Part shown: positions 17,901 to 26,700 of the stretch, piece after piece | How the letters are laid out: each line of letters opens with the position of its first letter | How positions within the stretch are numbered: the stretch's first letter is position 1 | Origin: Dysgonamonadaceae bacterium | GTDB lineage: Bacteria > Bacteroidota > Bacteroidia > Bacteroidales > Dysgonomonadaceae | Direction of reading: 5' to 3' | Assembly: GCA_031254645.1 (NCBI GenBank) | Contig: JAIRUA010000015.1 | Location: forward strand, 1-48,150 | Length of the DNA stretch: 48,150 bases | Notes under the pieces: model-generated | Told to the model about the DNA's origin: nothing | Database searches by the model: none | Seen by the model: the letters and a program-made list of their open reading frames with translations, nothing else | Position numbers and translations under genes: made by a program

Positions 17901-19003
17901 TCGGTTGCAAACCACATATTTCCGTCCCGGTCTTCTTGTCCTCTTCCGATGATGCCCGAATATTCGTCGGACGAAATGAGCGAAATCACTTTTTTGTAAG
18001 GACTTGCGTAGCTAATTCCGGCTGCATAAGTACCAACCCACAACGTGCGATCTCTGTCAATCAATATACTGTGAACGGAAGAATGCCTTAATCCGCCAAA
18101 TCTTTCTAAATTCGGATGAATGGGTGATATGCTTCTATTGTTTTTATTCATCAAATTAAGCCCTTCGAAAGTACCAATCAATATGGAGTCTTGGCTTAAA
18201 AACTGAAGCATTCGAATGGTATTGCTGCTCAATTGTGTATTGCCGGTATCGTATTGTGAAAATATCTCGTTTTCTTTGTCAAAATAATAAATGCCGTGAT
18301 TGGTTGTACCCATCCATAATCCGGTTGAGTCGGGCAAAAAGTATGATATACTGCTTTTTGGGAAATTATTTAGTTCGGAAGTGATTTTTTTCTTCAATTC
18401 CCATTCTTCGGAATAGATAAATATGGTGGTTAATGTGGCTATATATATATTGTGATTGTTGTCTTGTGCAATTGCATAAATGGGTGAAATAATATCTGTT
18501 AGCGTTTTGTACAGCTCAACTGTTTTGTCGGAATTGCATATAAGAACGGAGTTATTACTTATTGCGAAAAATCGGTCGCCGCTGAGGTGAATAAGAAAAT
18601 TAACAATATTCGAGGGAATAGACGAATCAATAATTCTCGGATAAAAACGCATTATTTTTCCGGTAACATAATCCAATCGGTTTAATCCGTTGGCTGTGCC
18701 TATCCACAAATTTCTATTTTTATCCTCATTAATGGCGTGAATAAAACCGTTACTCAGCGATTCGGGATTATTCACTTCGTTTTTATAGCTCACAAATTCA
18801 TAACCATCAAATCTATTGACCCCGTTTTGTGTGCCAAACCAAAGAAATCCATCAGAATCTTGAAATATTTGATAGACGGAACTTTGCGACAATCCATCTT
18901 CTACGCCAAGATGCGAAAAATGGAAATAATTTTGAGCAATCACCGTATAATATTGGGTGGAAAGCAACAAAAGTATTGATATGAATTTAAGTTTTGGCTG
19001 CAT
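14984..19003 (-). CDS. Hybrid two-component system (HTCS) sensor kinase / AraC-type regulator
   Basis: A single 1339-residue protein combining all parts of a two-component system, the usual PUL regulator of Bacteroidota. Domains in order: signal peptide (1-23); two beta-propellers of ligand-sensing repeats (about 30-690, e.g. DGFLWFGTQNGVNRFDG); a Y_Y_Y domain (about 698-765); one membrane helix (about 770-790); HisKA with H831 in SHELKTPL; HATPase (about 934-1038, NLLSNAFKFTPSGG and GTGIGLSLV); a receiver with D1128 (ISDIVMPEMNG); and an AraC HTH_18 domain (about 1224-1331). All catalytic residues are present. The sensor faces the periplasm and should bind a breakdown product of the locus substrate. 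The start ATG 19003 directly precedes the signal peptide. Its own promoter carries the same 42-bp element as the protease and susC promoters, which points to autoregulation. Confidence 0.97.
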   Translation of the reverse strand: MQPKLKFISILLLLSTQYYTVIAQNYFHFSHLGVEDGLSQSSVYQIFQDSDGFLWFGTQNGVNRFDGYEFVSYKNEVNNPESLSNGFIHAINEDKNRNLWIGTANGLNRLDYVTGKIMRFYPRIIDSSIPSNIVNFLIHLSGDRFFAISNNSVLICNSDKTVELYKTLTDIISPIYAIAQDNNHNIYIATLTTIFIYSEEWELKKKITSELNNFPKSSISYFLPDSTGLWMGTTNHGIYYFDKENEIFSQYDTGNTQLSSNTIRMLQFLSQDSILIGTFEGLNLMNKNNRSISPIHPNLERFGGLRHSSVHSILIDRDRTLWVGTYAAGISYASPYKKVISLISSDEYSGIIGRGQEDRDGNMWFATEGGGLLFYNPKTTEQKLYPIGSLSAGNREMNVFKTLVIDEDIIYCGTHLGAVYKFYISQQRYELLHNFDRYGIHSLLLDSKRRLWIPTSGRDRLMIFENGKMDTVFYLDSNGEKQTFPAIRTLLELNNNVFILGTSNGGIYLYDKNKLTVEHIHTRIPLGGQEQIGVISSIVKDSSYIYISTTRMGLFRFDHNLQLINQYSYENGITDSFISSLVIDKNNNLWAATGNDIFRLNRDDGRFYSISPTGSFFQELTVHAASVSSDGTLYFPGNRGVASFNPKNLINNPIIPPIFITSLISNNEDIRCRIKDNGNTKKRYSITLNPNENNLTIRYTALNFVHSSGNRYMIKMENIDEVWHNVGDRREVYYSNLRPGHYTFRLRASNNDGVWNPEETTLSVYVESPFYQTNWAYAIYLFLLLSVIFFIERYQRNRLKLKSEIRIKQIEQDNLKELHDERMRMYANFSHELKTPLTLIMNPLHELVRKPSFSQEVRDSLQKMRKNTNKMLELVNKLMDIQKYEAGKSILNKKSFNFYSFIEEIYESFQQTAQSRQINFLIINKLPPPFYIVCFDKTEIEKVFLNLLSNAFKFTPSGGTVTITVQNIQENDNQYLSVEVADTGQGFSEEESKVIFEPFYQLGNDLHKQISGTGIGLSLVRSIVTQHNGLIKVNSQEQVGSTFAILLPDTEKQPANYSLSEKQQEAHSLMEQQDKTTKKTILLVDNEIDILDYLEEKLSPSYFILRAENGKKALSIIEQKIPDLLISDIVMPEMNGIALCDYLKKTSKYSHISIILLTGKSDENQKMEGFDAGADTYITKPFSIDFLKVRIKNLVESREKIKSVYNDNHLPEVLGIDKAQYKNEFVIKYIEFLKANISNQALSVIDICEGLGMSRANFYRKVKEVTQLSPTDLIKLVRLDASVKLLVKSDKNVSEIAQIVGFSNRSFFSRIFKSEYGVSPSEYQKKYRGMRMDNRMFVP

Positions 19004-19058
19004 AACATCAACGTTTTATTTGCAAAGATAATATGTTTTGAGACAAATAAGTCATTTT

Positions 19059-19066
19059 CAAAGATG
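19059..19066 (-). promoter_or_regulatory. -7 box of the HTCS gene
   Basis: The minus strand reads CATCTTTG (consensus TAnnTTTG), 19 bp from the operator at 19086 and 55 bases before the ATG. Confidence 0.6.
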
Positions 19067-19085
19067 CGGTTAAAAAAGAATACAA

Positions 19086-19127
19086 GCGCGCCTGTGCGTC
19101 TCAAATATGTGTCTGTGTGTCTCAAAG
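19086..19127 (-). promoter_or_regulatory. Predicted HTCS/AraC-type operator upstream of the HTCS gene (copy C)
   Basis: On the plus strand, half-sites CCTG-TGC-GTCTCAA (from 19091) and TCTG-TGT-GTCTCAA (from 19112) repeat with a 21-bp period. Two more single half-sites flank it: an inverted one (TTTTGAGAC, 19036-19044) between the -7 box and the start codon, and a direct one (GTCTCA, 19150-19155) further upstream. Confidence 0.7.
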
Positions 19128-19213
19128 TGCTTTTTTCAAAAATCAACTTGTCTCATAACGTGATTCTCATTTATAATATCTATTAAAAACCCCATTTCAA
19201 ACAAAATAATCCG

Positions 19214-19221
19214 TATTTTTG
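19214..19221 (+). promoter_or_regulatory. -7 box of the rhomboid operon
   Basis: TATTTTTG matches TAnnTTTG perfectly and lies 21 bases before the ATG at 19243. It is divergent from the HTCS promoter. Confidence 0.55.
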
Positions 19222-19242
19222 CATCTTATCTAAAATTAGAAA

Positions 19243-20007
19243 ATGAGCAATTTCAGAAATAGTTTTATGGGAATGTTGCCACCGGCAACGAAAAACCTAC
19301 TTATTATAAACGTTCTCGTGTGGTTGGCGCAGTTCGTTTTACTGCGAAATAATATTGATTTATCGCAATGGTTTGCGTTGCATTACCCGGCATCGCAAAA
19401 TTTCAATATCTTGCAACCCGTAACATATATGTTTCTGCATAGTCCGTATAGCATCGCGCACGTATTTTTCAATATGTTTGCCGTGTTTATGTTTGGTCGC
19501 ACGTTGGAGCAGGTGTGGGGAACGAAAAGATTTCTAACGTATTACTTCGTAACCGGTATTGGCGCGGGATTGATTCAATTGTTGGTTACTTTCATTCGAA
19601 TTCAGGTTGTGCAAGCGGACTTGCCCCCCGATATGATACAACAAGTATATGCCGATGGGACGAGTTTATTGAACAGCGGAAGAAATTATGTAGATAGCGC
19701 AATGGGGCAACTCAACCTGCTGATTAATAGACCGACAGTAGGTGCTTCGGGTGCAGTGTTCGGTATTTTATTAGCGTTCGGAATGTTGTTCCCTAATGCT
19801 CAGCTTTTTATCATCCCAATTCCTTTTCCGATTAAGGCAAAATTCTTTGTTATCGGCTATGGCTTGATAGAATTGGTGTTAGGTGTAAGTGGCGTGAACA
19901 GCGGAATTGCACATTTTGCACACCTCGGCGGAATGATTTTCGGGATATTTATGATTCTTTATTGGCGAAAAAAAGACAGACAACGTGGCTACTACTACAA
20001 TTATTGA
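19243..20007 (+). CDS. Rhomboid-family intramembrane serine protease 1
   Basis: Cleaves membrane proteins within the bilayer. It has 254 residues with about six membrane helices. Seen: the conserved HSPYSIAHVFFNMFAVFMFG segment, the catalytic serine S169 in GASGAVFG, and the catalytic histidine H227 (or H224) in IAHFAHLGG, followed by G-x3-G packing. A hydrophilic loop of about 35 residues (around 127-160) precedes the serine helix. It ends in a basic tail. The start ATG has an AT-rich leader and a consensus -7 box 22 bases upstream. It is the first gene of a three-gene overlapping operon with a second rhomboid and an EEP-family protein. The substrate is unknown. Confidence 0.95.
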   Translation: MSNFRNSFMGMLPPATKNLLIINVLVWLAQFVLLRNNIDLSQWFALHYPASQNFNILQPVTYMFLHSPYSIAHVFFNMFAVFMFGRTLEQVWGTKRFLTYYFVTGIGAGLIQLLVTFIRIQVVQADLPPDMIQQVYADGTSLLNSGRNYVDSAMGQLNLLINRPTVGASGAVFGILLAFGMLFPNAQLFIIPIPFPIKAKFFVIGYGLIELVLGVSGVNSGIAHFAHLGGMIFGIFMILYWRKKDRQRGYYYNY

Positions 20008-20878
20008 CAATTTGAAGCATCGTTACAAAACGGGAACGGTGCTCACAAGGCTTATTTTTATTAACGTGGGTGTATTTATCGTGCTGAAAGCGATAAGCGT
20101 GATATTTACTTTGTTGAAAATTAATGTTTTCGATGTGATAACATTTTTGGGCGTTCCGTCGAGTGTGTACACATTGCTACATCGATTTTGGACACCTTTT
20201 ACTTATATGTTTGTGCACGAAGGATTTTTGCACATTCTATTTAACTTGCTGTGGCTCTATTGGTTTGGGCGAATGTTTATGCAATATTTTTCGGGACGCA
20301 CGTTGGGTAGTTTGTATGTATTGGGCGGATTGGCAGGCGCAGCGCTTTACATTTTGGCTTTCAATACGATACCACACTACGTGGATATGGGACGTGGTTG
20401 GCTGATTGGCGCATCAGCTTCGGTAATGGCAATTGTGATGGGCGTTGCGTTTTATCGTCCTGATTTGCGGTTAAATATGCTCCTTATCGGACAAATAAAA
20501 ATCATTTATATCGCTATTTTCGTCTTTGTGCTCGATTTTCTTTCGCTCGGAAACGAAGCAAATCCGGGCGGACACGTGGCGCATATCGGTGGTGCGCTAC
20601 TGGGTTATCTGTTTGCTGTTCAATATCGAAAAGGAAAAGACATTACGGCGTGGATTAGTCCAATGATTGATTGGTTTGTCAATCTTTTCAAGCCGCGCAA
20701 AAAGAAATCGAAAATGAAAGTAGAATATGCCCGTCATGAGACCGATTGGGAATACAACAAACGCAGAAACGATGAACAGGCGGAAATTGATGCGATTTTA
20801 GATAAATTGAAACAATCGGGGTATAGCAATCTCTCTTCGGAAGAAAAAAGAAAGTTATTCGATGCAAGTAAAAAGTAG
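19985..20878 (+). CDS. Rhomboid-family intramembrane serine protease 2
   Basis: 297 residues, starting at a GTG that overlaps the preceding rhomboid gene by 23 bases, so the two are translationally linked. Six hydrophobic segments span about residues 20-220. The catalytic dyad is S144 in GASAS (G-x-S-x) and H200 in HVAHIGGALLGY. The GASASVM context differs from the GASGAVFG of its neighbour. A charged cytoplasmic tail (about 235-297, KPRKKKSKMK then an acidic helix with LSSEEKRKLFDASKK) is absent from rhomboid 1 and could bind a partner. The GTG start is the only one that keeps the N-terminal TTTIIDNLKHRYKTG; its usage is inferred. The 3' end overlaps the EEP gene by 17 bases. Confidence 0.93.
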   Translation: MATTTIIDNLKHRYKTGTVLTRLIFINVGVFIVLKAISVIFTLLKINVFDVITFLGVPSSVYTLLHRFWTPFTYMFVHEGFLHILFNLLWLYWFGRMFMQYFSGRTLGSLYVLGGLAGAALYILAFNTIPHYVDMGRGWLIGASASVMAIVMGVAFYRPDLRLNMLLIGQIKIIYIAIFVFVLDFLSLGNEANPGGHVAHIGGALLGYLFAVQYRKGKDITAWISPMIDWFVNLFKPRKKKSKMKVEYARHETDWEYNKRRNDEQAEIDAILDKLKQSGYSNLSSEEKRKLFDASKK

Positions 20879-21983
20879 AAGAATAAAGTTTAGCAGTATT
20901 ATCAAGTGGATTATTTTCGCAACCAATATTGTGGCAATAATCTTGCTTTTTTGCGGCTATCTTTCGTGGAGAGTTTCGCCGCTAAAAACTAATTTGTTTC
21001 AATTTATAGGATTGGGTTTTGGGGCAATTTTTTTCATCAATGTTTGTTATCTTATTTTTTGGACCATCACATCGAAATGGAAGTTGGCACTTGTTTCGTT
21101 GGTTGCCCTTGTACTGTGCTACAAACCGATTCTCACATTCTTCCCGATTAATTTTTCCTCGAAAGACGTACCTGAAAATTCGATTAAAATACTCACATAC
21201 AACGTTCAAGGATTTATCGGTGAACGAAGGAAAGATGCAGCACGACGTCCCATTCTCGAATACGTCGCTCGCACCAATGCCGATTTGGTTTTCATACAAG
21301 AATATTACGTCAGTAAGACGGGACAAACGGTTATTTCTCATCAAGATGTAAAAAATATATTGAGTGAATATCCCTATTATTCGATAACGGAATTGGGCGG
21401 CTCAAATAATAATTACGCCATTGGCTTGGCGCTGTTTTCGAAGTTTCCGATTGAAAATACACACGGTTTTACATTTGATTCAAGCTTCAATGGTGCAGCG
21501 GTTTCAACTGTCAATATCAACGGCAAAAGAATCACGGTGGCAAATGTCCACTTGGAGTCGAATCGCATCACAGCAGACGACAAGCAGTTATACAGCGATT
21601 TCCTGCAAACCGACTCTATTCGTTTTGCAGCCATTTCCAAAAATATTCGCAATCGTATGGGAATTGCTTTTCGCGCTCGTGCAGAGCAAGTTAGCGCGTT
21701 GAAAGATTTCATCAATGCACAAGATACGGATGGTGTAATTATTGCCGGCGACTTCAACGACACGCCTATTTCATACACGTATGGACAAATGCGAAAAGGA
21801 CTTAATGATGCTTTTACTGCCACCGGGTTTGGTCCGGGCATTACGTATCACGAAGATTTTTTCCTGTTTCGGATTGATTATATTTTGCACAGTAAAAATT
21901 TTAAGGCGTATCGGGCGAAAGTGAATAAGGTTTTTTATTCTGATCATCATCCGTTGGAAACGTATTTGAGTTTAGAGGAGTGA
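20862..21983 (+). CDS. Membrane-anchored endonuclease/exonuclease/phosphatase (EEP) family protein
   Basis: 373 residues. Three membrane helices (about 12-35, 45-68, 72-92) precede a periplasm- or cytoplasm-facing EEP domain (about 108-373). All family motifs are visible: LTYNVQGF, FIQEYY (metal-binding Glu), ANVHLES, AGDFNDTP, RIDYIL and the catalytic SDHHPLE near the end. The fold is shared by DNases, phosphodiesterases and sphingomyelinases, so the substrate cannot be named. It overlaps the upstream rhomboid gene by 17 bases and ends the operon; a strong hairpin follows at 21995. Confidence 0.93.
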   Translation: MQVKSRRIKFSSIIKWIIFATNIVAIILLFCGYLSWRVSPLKTNLFQFIGLGFGAIFFINVCYLIFWTITSKWKLALVSLVALVLCYKPILTFFPINFSSKDVPENSIKILTYNVQGFIGERRKDAARRPILEYVARTNADLVFIQEYYVSKTGQTVISHQDVKNILSEYPYYSITELGGSNNNYAIGLALFSKFPIENTHGFTFDSSFNGAAVSTVNINGKRITVANVHLESNRITADDKQLYSDFLQTDSIRFAAISKNIRNRMGIAFRARAEQVSALKDFINAQDTDGVIIAGDFNDTPISYTYGQMRKGLNDAFTATGFGPGITYHEDFFLFRIDYILHSKNFKAYRAKVNKVFYSDHHPLETYLSLEE

Positions 21984-21994
21984 AAAATGAAAAA

Positions 21995-22048
21995 GAGGAC
22001 GCAGATGACGCGGATAAATCCGCGTCATCTGCGTTCTCTTTATTTTTT
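21995..22048. terminator. Bidirectional terminator between the EEP and SusD-like genes
   Basis: A 19-bp stem (GAGGACGCAGATGACGCGG and its complement, one G-T wobble) with a six-base loop is followed by TTTATTTTTT on the plus strand. A-runs on its left side supply T's for the minus strand. It lies between convergent stop codons. The GACGCAGATGACGCGGATAA core is of a type that recurs in Bacteroidota intergenic regions. Confidence 0.8.
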
Positions 22049-22065
22049 ACTATCTAAGCATAAAA

Positions 22066-23784
22066 TCACGGATTTTGCTCCCAATGCTCCATAATATTCA
22101 TCACATTCTGAGGAATAGGCCACAAATTGCCTCGCCATACCTGAGGAACAGCCGTAATACCATTGCTACCCGCTACATTCGCTCTGGCAGGTATAGTCGT
22201 CATACTCAGTGAAGTGGCTTTTCCGCCAACTACCGTTCCATCGATCACCTTGGTAGGAATCACTTCGTGTCCAATATTCCAGCGAAGAATATCATAGAGA
22301 CGTATTCCTTCGTATGCCAATTCTACACGACGTTCGTTGCGAACTATCTCACGGGTAATTTCCGCTACGGCAGGCATATTCACACTTGAACGGGTACGCA
22401 CGGCGTTAAATGCCGCCAAGGCTGCCGGATCAGTAGTGGTGCCACCACCAATCTCAACTTTTGCTTCGGCATACAGCAAGAGCAGATCGGCATAGCGCAT
22501 CATTACGCGGTCTTGCAAACTGACACTTTGACGGAAGTCGTTATTAGCCGGATCAATACCCTTTCTCCAACCCAAGCTCCACGCTTTTACTTCGCCATCG
22601 GCAACAATTCTTAGCCCTTGTAAGCCACCGGCACCATTGTCGTGAAGAAGTCGGGCAGGAAACTGTCCGTTAGTAAAGGTAAATGTTCCCAAATCATACG
22701 GGTAAGGGAATGTAATCGTACCCGCTGTGCCCAATAGCGGAGTGCCGTCGGGATTCTTTAAAGTATTCATCAGCCACGGGTCGCCCGGAACAAACATTGT
22801 AAATCGAAGACGTGGGTCGGGAGATCCGTCGGCTTGTGTGCCGAAAGCCACCGCCAAGCTACCCAGCGGGTAACACGACTGGCGCGTACCGGTAACGAAG
22901 TCATACGAATGTCTATCAATGGCGCCATTATACTGCACTGAGAATATGATTTCACGATTGTTGGTCTGCTCTCCGAAAAATATTCCCGAAAAACTGTCCA
23001 CTATTCTGTGCGGATTGCTGGGATTGTTAATCAGCAGTTCGGCGGCAGTTATTGCTTCCTGAAACCTGTGGTTTGCCATCAAAATACGCACTTTGAGCAT
23101 AATTGCCGAGCTTTGTATGACGCGCCCATTGGTATATCCGGCAACAGGCAAAGGCAATCCTTCTATTGCTTCGGTAAGGTCGCGGAGAATGTTGTCTACT
23201 ATTTGACTTTTGGGCAGTCGTGGCATTTCCAAGAAAGGCATTTCTGCTGTTACCCATCTGTCCACCCAAGGGAGATTTCCGAAATGCTCCAACAATAAGT
23301 GATAGTAAAGACTGCGGTTGAACAAGGCTTCGCCCCTAAACCTGCGATAAGTTGCATCCGATACAAGCGCTTTTACTTCCGGTCTCTCCAGATTATCGAG
23401 AAAGAAGTTACAATCACTGACACCTTGCCAGCATTGCTCCCACATAGTGTTACTCGCTCCGTTGTTAGATGATGAGGTATTGGTTCCTGTTCCGAAATTT
23501 TGAAGGTTCATAAATCCTGAATCTGTCCATCCGTTGTCGGTCAATGCCTCGAAATCGAGCGATGAGCCGGTACCGTTTCCGCTGACAAAGCCACCGATAA
23601 CAGTAGAGCGCAACCGTCGATAAGTAGAATTGAGCACCGTCTGAATCTCCGTTTCGCTCGTAAAATATGTCTCTCTGCTCCGCTGGTCTAACGGCTGTCT
23701 GTCGAGAAAATCGGCACAACCCATCGGGAGTAAAAATGTGGAGAGCACAAAAAATAAAATGATATGTTTTCTACTATTTTTCAT
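22066..23784 (-). CDS. SusD/RagB-family outer-membrane lipoprotein (PUL 2)
   Basis: 572-residue SusD-like lipoprotein, lipobox LLPMGC (C23), then ADFLDRQPLDQRS, the usual family start. It has YRRFRGEALFNRSLYYHLLLEHFGNLPWVD in the TPR region and RVMMRYADLLLLYAEAKVEIGG plus RNERRVELAYEGIRLYDILRW in the C-terminal region, and ends in IPQNVMNIMEHWEQNP. It follows the SusC-like gene by 13 bases. No glycosidase, regulator or surface glycan-binding protein is next to it, so the substrate cannot be guessed. Confidence 0.97.
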   Translation of the reverse strand: MKNSRKHIILFFVLSTFLLPMGCADFLDRQPLDQRSRETYFTSETEIQTVLNSTYRRLRSTVIGGFVSGNGTGSSLDFEALTDNGWTDSGFMNLQNFGTGTNTSSSNNGASNTMWEQCWQGVSDCNFFLDNLERPEVKALVSDATYRRFRGEALFNRSLYYHLLLEHFGNLPWVDRWVTAEMPFLEMPRLPKSQIVDNILRDLTEAIEGLPLPVAGYTNGRVIQSSAIMLKVRILMANHRFQEAITAAELLINNPSNPHRIVDSFSGIFFGEQTNNREIIFSVQYNGAIDRHSYDFVTGTRQSCYPLGSLAVAFGTQADGSPDPRLRFTMFVPGDPWLMNTLKNPDGTPLLGTAGTITFPYPYDLGTFTFTNGQFPARLLHDNGAGGLQGLRIVADGEVKAWSLGWRKGIDPANNDFRQSVSLQDRVMMRYADLLLLYAEAKVEIGGGTTTDPAALAAFNAVRTRSSVNMPAVAEITREIVRNERRVELAYEGIRLYDILRWNIGHEVIPTKVIDGTVVGGKATSLSMTTIPARANVAGSNGITAVPQVWRGNLWPIPQNVMNIMEHWEQNP

Positions 23785-23797
23785 TGTTTACTTGTTT

Positions 23798-26700
23798 TTA
23801 AAAAGTTACTCGTAATCCTACCGTGTAAATCCTTGCTTGCGGATAAATGGCATCGGCTGTTCTTGCTGTACGTTCGGGGTCTAACTGTCCATTGAAATAG
23901 TTACTAAACGTGAGCAAATTATCACCCGCAACATGCACTCTCAGGTTATGAATAAATACTTTGTTTGTGAATCGTGCAGGTACAGTATATCCTATCTGCA
24001 CATTCTTTAAACGCAAGAATGAAGCATTGTGCAAAAAGAACGAACTTATATTTTCAGCTGCCGGCGCGTGCCCGCTCATAAAAATATGGGGTAATGTGTT
24101 TGATGAGCCCGGTCCGTCCCAGTGATTTCTCCAAAAAGCAAATGGAGGAGCACCCTGGTTGAAAGGAGTCATTCCAAAACCGGCAGTGCGCAGTTTGCGA
24201 CCGTGAGAGCCGAGCCAAAACATATTCATATCGAAGCCTTTGTAGCTGGCATCAAGGTTCAAGCTGTAGCCAAAATTTGGAAATGCGCCCGAAATGACAA
24301 CGCGGTCATCGCCGTCAATGATACCATCTCCGTTTGCATCTCTGAATCTGATATCGCCCGGCTGCACCTTTGCAGCTCCGGCATAACGTCTAATAACATC
24401 ACGACTATCAATTTCTTCCTGCGTTTGGTATATTCCTTCCATTTGAAGCATGAAAAAGCTTTCCCACGGGAGACCTTCGCGATTTATCCTGTTATCTCCG
24501 ACTATTTCCTCTCGCCCAAATCTAACCAGCGTATTTTTGTAAGTATCGAAATTGAATCTAACACCGTATGAAAAATCGCCTATTCTATTTTGATGCCCAA
24601 CTGTCAGCTCAAAACCGGTATTTCGCATTGCACCGGAATTGACATTCGGACCGCCAACTCCCACAAAATTGGGAACTTGTTGTCGGCGGATGATGTTGTC
24701 GGTAAATCTTTGAAAATAATCTATCGAAGCGAAAATCCTTGAATTCCACAAAGCAAAATCCAATCCGATATTGTGGGTAGTGGTGGTTTCCCAACTGATT
24801 CTGTCATTTGCCATGTCTGCTGCACGATAAAACGGCACTCTTACGCCACCGATACTGTATGAGTCTTCAATTCCGGTACCGGATCTTGACAACATCGATT
24901 GGTATTGGTAGTTGCCCGATCCGTAGTTACCGCCGATACCCCAAGAGCCTCTGAGTCTCAAGTTATCAACAAGGTCGAAGTTGAAAAAGTCCTCTTCCGA
25001 AATTCGCCAACCTGCCGATATCGATGGAAATACACCCCAGCGATTATCGGGATGCAAACGCGAGGAGCCGTCAAAACGCATATTGTATTCGAGTAGGTAT
25101 CTATCTCTAAAACTGTAATTTACTCGTCCAAAATAGGACATCAAAGCCCATTCGCCTACTCCGCTTGCATTGGTTTGTCCTTCGGCTGGTCCGGCATTCA
25201 AGTACCACATAGTGTTGTCCGCATAATCTCTTCTGAAGCCTTCTATCCACTGATCTTGGTATAGCTCCATGCTATAGCCTCCCAGCACGTTGAGGTCGTG
25301 AGCGTCTAAAAATTTTTTCTGATAGTTGAGCGTGCTGTAGAAGCTGTAAAATGTGGTACGCCTGTTGCGTTGACGAAATTCGATATGTCCACCGCTTTGG
25401 AGCCCCACAAACCGGTGCGTTCCGTCTGCATCCGGTAGAAATTCGTATGTACGATACGGGGAGTTCATCGCCCTTATTATTCTATCATGAAATGTTGCAC
25501 CACCACGCGCTTGGGCAGTTAATCCGGGCAATAATTCTACACTAATAAATGAACTTGCCAACACATAGATGGCATCATTATTCTGACCGGCTCCATCAAT
25601 AGCCTGACCTATTGGGTTTTTGTTGCCTCCTTTGTTGGGAAACGCCCTGTTTGACCATCGTCCGCTGCCATCGGGCAACTGAGGTGACATAAGTGGACTG
25701 GCGGCATAAGCAGCACGCAACTGGTCCTGACTGGCGCCCATAGAATCAAAATCGCCGGCATTAGCATTGTCCCAAGTGGTATCGAGGCGTTTTGAATAAT
25801 TCATATTGATATTTGTACCGAATGTAACGTTACTGGCAACTTGCGATCTCAGATTCAGAGAAAAATCATAACGCTCGAAAGATGTTCCCAACAAAAGTCC
25901 TTCCTGATTCAAATAGCCGAGTCCTGCATTAAACGTAGTGCCGCCACTTCCTCCATGAATGTTGAGAAAATGCTCCTGAATAGCACCGTTGCGGATCAAA
26001 TGATCTAACCAGTCGGTATTGGGAAATTGTTTTGGGTTGAAAGATGGATGATTCGGATTTTGCCCGTCCCGATAAAGTTGTATCTGATCTTCGGTATAAT
26101 ACCAAGTTGTGTTTATTGTACCGGAAAAACGAATCGCTTTGTTGGTCATTTCCATAAATTCTATCGAGTTGGTTATCCGCTCTACAGGAGTAGTAGGTCT
26201 TTGTGTGGAACGATTAAACGTGTATTCTACCCTGAGTGCTCCTGCCTGCCCGGCTTTGGTTGTAACAAGAATAACACCGTTTGCAGCGCGCGCTCCGAAA
26301 ATGGCAGCTGACGATGCGTCTTTCAATACGGTAATACTCTCAATCATATTGGGATTTACCTGCGTAAGCGAGGCTTCTATTCCATCAATGATAACCAGCG
26401 GATCGTTGGTTGATCCGTATGATCCTTGTCCGCGAATACGAAGTTGTACTTGCTCCATTCCCGGAATAGACGAGTTTTGGATGACTTGCAAACCGGGTAC
26501 ACGTCCCTGCAAAAGTGAAGCAGTGTTGGGCACATTACGGCTGTTCAGCTCTTGAGCACTGACTGTGGCAACAGCTCCTGTGAGGTTTGCTCTGCGTTGC
26601 ACGCCGTAGCCCACTACTACCAATTCGTCCAGCAGCCCTATGTCGGAACGTAATGTGATGTGCATCGTTGCACTTGCCGTTATTTCTTGTGTAGTAAATC

